Assembly: GCF_900113745.1 (NCBI RefSeq)
Contig: NZ_FOQL01000001.1
Span: 434,001-498,000 of the forward strand
DNA: 64,000 bases
Source: Pseudomonas guineae
Lineage (GTDB): Bacteria; Pseudomonadota; Gammaproteobacteria; Pseudomonadales; Pseudomonadaceae
Direction: 5' to 3'
Of this stretch, positions 60,804 through 64,000 are shown piece after piece. Numbering within the stretch: the first letter of the stretch is position 1; each line of letters begins with the position of its first letter. The notes below the pieces were generated by a model, which made no database searches, was not told the DNA's origin, and was given only the letters and a program-made list of their open reading frames with translations. The position numbers and the translations under genes are program-made.

Positions 60804-63026
60804 GTGCGCGTTACCTGCAATTGGCTGAGACATCCTTCCAGCGCCCTGTTGACCCTCAGTTTTTTATTACTTGCCCTGCCATTACTCAGCCGCTACGCGC
60901 TGGGTTGGTCGCACCCTTACGGCTATCTGTCAGACCTGGCAATCGGCAGCCTGTTGTTGGTGAGCTTGCATGAGCGCGCCAGACTGCTGAGCATTCCCCT
61001 GTTGTTGGCCTGGTGCATTTTCACCTTAAGTACCGCCGAACTGGTCACAGCAGTGGGGCGCATGCCGGAACCTGCTGATTTGCACTATTTGGCTGACGCG
61101 CAGTTTGTCAGCCATTCAACCCAGGGCGCAGGCTTGAGCCAACCGCTACTGGCCTTGACCATGGCCGTATTGGTAGCACTCTACTTGGGTCTGCGCAGCT
61201 GGCAGGCACCACGCCGCACCGTACCGCTGTCACGCGCCTGGCTACTGCTGCCGTTTGCACTGTTTGCCGTGCACAGCATCGGCCAGCAATTCAAACCCAG
61301 CGAAGCAGACCAATGGCTGCAGTTCAACCTGCCGCACAAATTGCTCGCGGGAAGCGCCAATAACGGCCAGCAATATTTGGCCGACTGGCTAGCGCCGGAT
61401 GAACCGAGCAGCCCACCCGATATCAGCGGCCTGAACCAACTCGACCTGAATGGCACACCTCTGCTCAAGCAGGCCGGCAGCGCCCGCAATGTGCTGATCA
61501 TTACCCTGGAAGGCGTCACCGGGGCTTATATAAACGCCAGTCGCCAGGCCATCGGCAGCAGCTATGCACAAGATCCGATGCCGCGCCTGAGCCAATGGGC
61601 AGAACGCGGCATGCTCACCACCGACTATGTACTGCACGGCCATCAGACCATCCGTGGCCTTTACGCCATGCTCTGTGGCGATTACAACAAGCTCGACACG
61701 GGCACCCCGAAAGGTGTCGAGTTGCTCAACAACCCCGCGCGCAGCGGGCAGTGCCTACCGGCGCAATTGCGTGAACGCGGCCTCAGCACGCACTTCCTGC
61801 AAGGTGCCGGGCTGCGCTTTATGGCCAAGGATCAAATCATGCCGCAGATGGGGTTCGAGCAAACCCTCGGCCGCGACTGGTTCAAAAACAAGCCCTACAT
61901 CGAATTCCCGTGGGGCATGGACGACAAGGCTTACTTCGAAGGTGCCCTGGGTTACGTGCAGCAGCTGCGTAAAAAGCAGCAACCCTGGATGCTGACCCTG
62001 CTCACAGTCGGCACTCACCAGCCCTACTCTGCGCCACAGGAATACCTGGATCGCCAACCCAACGCCAAACTGGCAGCGATTGCCTATCTGGACGACGCCG
62101 TGGCCGACTTCCTCAATGCCTTAGAAAAACAAGGCGTGATGAAGGACACCCTGGTGATCGTCACCTCGGATGAATCCCATGGCCTGGAGAACGTGCGCCT
62201 GGCCTCAGCCTGGGGCTTTAACCTGCTGCTGGCCCCCGAACAAACTCAGCTGCCCGCACTCAAGCAAGGCGTATACGGCCATGTGGACCTGACTGCATCG
62301 GTGCTGGACTACTTCGCCTTTCCCGTACCAAGCAACATCGCCGGGCGCTCACTGTTGCGTGACTACAGCACTGGCCGCGAAATTATCTCCTACACCAACG
62401 GCTTACTGCGCCAGCATGACGGCCAGGGCACATTGACCGAATGCGACTTCCAGAGCGTTTGCCGGCGCTACGCCAGCCCAGGCTTTATTGCCGACAGCGC
62501 ACGCTATCTGGGCCGTTTCACGGGCAAGCCCGCGCGCTTGATCAGCCAGCGCGCCGGCTTGCTCGACCAATCGCTGAGCAGCGGCGAGGCCGAGCAGCAC
62601 TACCAGTTCGCCAACAAGCAGCCGATAAAACTCAACCCCAGCGTTAGCGATGACTGGGCGGACAACCTCGTCGGGGCGCAGTACCTGACCTTGGCAAAGG
62701 ACACGCAGACAACGGTGACCTTGAAAATCCGCGCCTTGAGCATGGATAAGCCAGGTGCCAGGCTGCACTTGAAAACCAAGGAATACGACCGCGATGTGGC
62801 TTTGCCGATCCCCGAGCTGCCGCTACTGACCCGTGATAAGCCGGTCGAGATCAGCTTCATGTTCGACAACCCGGCAGCGCGCAAGGCGTTCTCTTTTCAC
62901 CTGACGGGCCAGGGCCAAGGCGCGATCGAAATCGTCGATTTCAGCGTCAGCAGCACACCGCTTGAACCTGAAACGAAACTACTGGCAGCCCAGGAAGTGC
63001 TAGACGAGATAGCCCCCACACCATAG
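60804..63026 (+). CDS. LtaS-like membrane sulfatase-fold phosphoglycerol transferase
   Basis: A 740-residue protein. Five membrane helices lie in the first 160 residues, followed by a periplasmic sulfatase/alkaline-phosphatase-fold domain starting ARNVLIITLEGVTGAYI (metal Glu), the nucleophile Thr in LHGHQTIRGLYAMLCGD and the metal motif TSDESHGLENVR. A C-terminal beta-rich part of about 180 residues follows. In Gram-negatives such enzymes are thought to transfer phosphoglycerol or related head groups to glucans or lipids; the substrate here is unknown. The GTG at 60804 has AGGAG five bases upstream. Converges on a solute-binding gene. Confidence 0.85.
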   Translation: MRVTCNWLRHPSSALLTLSFLLLALPLLSRYALGWSHPYGYLSDLAIGSLLLVSLHERARLLSIPLLLAWCIFTLSTAELVTAVGRMPEPADLHYLADAQFVSHSTQGAGLSQPLLALTMAVLVALYLGLRSWQAPRRTVPLSRAWLLLPFALFAVHSIGQQFKPSEADQWLQFNLPHKLLAGSANNGQQYLADWLAPDEPSSPPDISGLNQLDLNGTPLLKQAGSARNVLIITLEGVTGAYINASRQAIGSSYAQDPMPRLSQWAERGMLTTDYVLHGHQTIRGLYAMLCGDYNKLDTGTPKGVELLNNPARSGQCLPAQLRERGLSTHFLQGAGLRFMAKDQIMPQMGFEQTLGRDWFKNKPYIEFPWGMDDKAYFEGALGYVQQLRKKQQPWMLTLLTVGTHQPYSAPQEYLDRQPNAKLAAIAYLDDAVADFLNALEKQGVMKDTLVIVTSDESHGLENVRLASAWGFNLLLAPEQTQLPALKQGVYGHVDLTASVLDYFAFPVPSNIAGRSLLRDYSTGREIISYTNGLLRQHDGQGTLTECDFQSVCRRYASPGFIADSARYLGRFTGKPARLISQRAGLLDQSLSSGEAEQHYQFANKQPIKLNPSVSDDWADNLVGAQYLTLAKDTQTTVTLKIRALSMDKPGARLHLKTKEYDRDVALPIPELPLLTRDKPVEISFMFDNPAARKAFSFHLTGQGQGAIEIVDFSVSSTPLEPETKLLAAQEVLDEIAPTP

Positions 63027-63054
63027 GCGTTGAGCCACAGCGCACTCAGCGAAG

Positions 63055-63777
63055 TCAGTGCATCGCGTAGCGCCGCTCTATGGCTTCATACTCACCACTT
63101 AGCCGCAGCGCTGCCAAGCCTTGATTAAGGCGCTCACAATCGGCCTGCTGGCGGCAGCCTAACTTGTAGTCGGTTGGCGCAAAAATCGGGTACAGGGCCA
63201 ACGGCTGGCTCACGTCGACCTGGGTGTACACCTCACGATTGAAGTAGCGCAGGATACGCATGTCTCCCACCACCACATCAACCCGACCGCTGTAGAGCAT
63301 GCGGTTACGGGCAATCTGAAACGCTTCCTCGCGGTACCGCGGATTGCTTTCGGCCATGGCTTGAAATTCACTGCCAAGCAGAAAACGTGCACGCTGAAAA
63401 GCATTCACCGAGTACTTGCCCAGATCACTGATACGCAAGATATCCAGGCTTCTTGAGCGCAACGCTACGGCAACATTCTGGTAGCGGATATACACGTCTG
63501 AATAAAAACCAGCACCGCCGCTAAGCTCGTTGGTGGTGGCAATAACATCAATCTGACCCTTGCTCAGCATCAGGTTCAAGCGCCCCATCGGGGCGTAATA
63601 CGCCACGGGCTCAAGACCGCCAAGCTGCGCGGCAGCCATCACAATGTCGTATTCCAGGCCACGAGGTTGGTTCTCGTATATATACGGCGGTTTATTGGTA
63701 CCAAAACCGACTCGCAAACTTTGCGCCGAAGCCGCCAGGCTATATGCCAGCAGAAAAAATACCCACACCCACTTCAT
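63055..63777 (-). CDS. Periplasmic solute-binding protein-like (SBP_bac_3 type), orphan
   Basis: A 240-residue exported protein. The signal peptide is MKWVWVFFLLAYSLAASAQ; the mature part begins LRVGFGTNKPPYIYENQPRG and continues EYDIVMAAAQLGGLEPVAYY, with DVVVGDMRILRYF and the ending ERRYAMH. These are family 3 features. The ATG at 63777 was chosen over 63834 for the signal peptide. No transporter partner is seen. Two Cys in CRQQADC are likely a disulfide near the C-terminus. Confidence 0.82.
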   Translation of the reverse strand: MKWVWVFFLLAYSLAASAQSLRVGFGTNKPPYIYENQPRGLEYDIVMAAAQLGGLEPVAYYAPMGRLNLMLSKGQIDVIATTNELSGGAGFYSDVYIRYQNVAVALRSRSLDILRISDLGKYSVNAFQRARFLLGSEFQAMAESNPRYREEAFQIARNRMLYSGRVDVVVGDMRILRYFNREVYTQVDVSQPLALYPIFAPTDYKLGCRQQADCERLNQGLAALRLSGEYEAIERRYAMH

Positions 63778-63934
63778 GGCAATACCTAAACTTAACCAGC
63801 TCCCAGCATAGCCGGCTATGTCCTGGCTCTGCACGGTTCTATCACTGAAATCGATTAATCCGAATTAGTCGCCTGGAGCCCTCACAGGGCTAGACTCTTC
63901 CCACCCAAGTCAGCCCACATACTGGAGAGCTTTC

Positions 63935-64000
63935 ATGCTTAAAGCCGAATACCAACAACGCGGCCCGCAACCTCATGAGGTAATCGCCGCCGTTGAACTG
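63935..64000 (+). CDS. Start of a probable zinc/quinone oxidoreductase (MDR family), cut by the window end
   Basis: Twenty-two codons are visible (MLKAEYQQRGPQPHEVIAAV and on). The ATG has GGAGAG seven bases upstream. The pattern Y-x3-G-x-P-x2-VI-x2-V-x-L is the usual start of medium-chain dehydrogenase/reductase proteins, but with so little sequence the family call is uncertain. Confidence 0.5.
   Translation, partial: MLKAEYQQRGPQPHEVIAAVEL

Overview
The window looks like a chromosomal segment of a Pseudomonas species. The gene content and order match known Pseudomonas chromosome blocks: a tandem fadD2-fadD1 pair next to an alpha/beta hydrolase and a MaoC hydratase, a cheR-cheV / flgA / flgM-flgN / PilZ block, and a metE / metR pair. 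Base composition is moderately high in G+C, and a REP-like palindrome and a long inverted-repeat element typical of the genus are present. No phage, insertion sequence, integron or CRISPR array was seen. Nearly all of the sequence is ordinary core or near-core chromosome.

Layout. 1-5.7 kb: fatty-acid activation and beta-oxidation accessories (partial fadD1, fadD2, a monoglyceride-lipase-like hydrolase translationally coupled to a PhaJ-like hydratase), a solute-binding protein and a DUF1993 protein. 5.8-10.4 kb: a secreted hydrolase, cobalamin-independent methionine synthase metE and its divergent LysR regulator metR. 10.5-16.8 kb: a cusCBA-type copper/silver efflux operon headed by a small Cys/Met-rich exported protein. 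17-22 kb: a TetR regulator with a periplasmic adaptor and an RND pump that has no outer-membrane partner of its own. 22-26 kb: a GST and a 1035-residue bifunctional penicillin-binding-protein-like enzyme. 26.1-30.6 kb: the chemotaxis/flagellar block, with recognisable sigma-54-like and FliA promoters. 30.6-34.7 kb: two glycosyltransferases of the arsenosugar-associated families, an MFS transporter and a gamma-glutamylpolyamine-synthetase-like enzyme with a strikingly structured leader. 35-45 kb: a small exported tandem-repeat protein, yceH, sstT, ppiC, transporters, a UspA protein, a Glu/Leu/Phe/Val dehydrogenase, a YebC/YeeN paralogue, a lipoprotein and hypothetical proteins. 45.4-51.1 kb: a solute-binding protein, a phospholipase-C-fold exported enzyme, and an FHA / Ser-Thr kinase / PP2C phosphatase set. 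51.3-56.1 kb: small proteins, a GNAT enzyme, a membrane diguanylate cyclase, an exported MsrB/MsrA pair, an ABA4-like membrane protein and a secreted nuclease. 56.3-58.9 kb: a cyanate detoxification locus (cynS, DUF2790, cynT, convergent cynR). 59-64 kb: tRNA-Thr(CGT), a CvfB-type S1 protein, an LtaS-like sulfatase-fold enzyme, another solute-binding protein and the start of a probable medium-chain dehydrogenase.

How the genes work together. CynS uses bicarbonate and CynT regenerates it, so the cyn genes form one detoxification unit. CusCBA would span the envelope and export Cu/Ag. FlgM and FlgN regulate and chaperone late flagellar export, FlgA assembles the P-ring, and the PilZ protein links motility to c-di-GMP, which the diguanylate cyclase at 52 kb can make. 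MsrB and MsrA both carry export signals and so probably repair oxidised envelope proteins.

The most interesting signals are: two mutually exclusive hairpins ahead of the polyamine ligase gene; the 18-residue repeat protein next to it; the FHA/kinase/phosphatase set without type VI structural genes in view; an inverted-repeat element that supplies the cusA stop codon; an unusual D-loop in tRNA-Thr; and a sigma-54-like promoter placed so close to flgA that the transcript would be almost leaderless.
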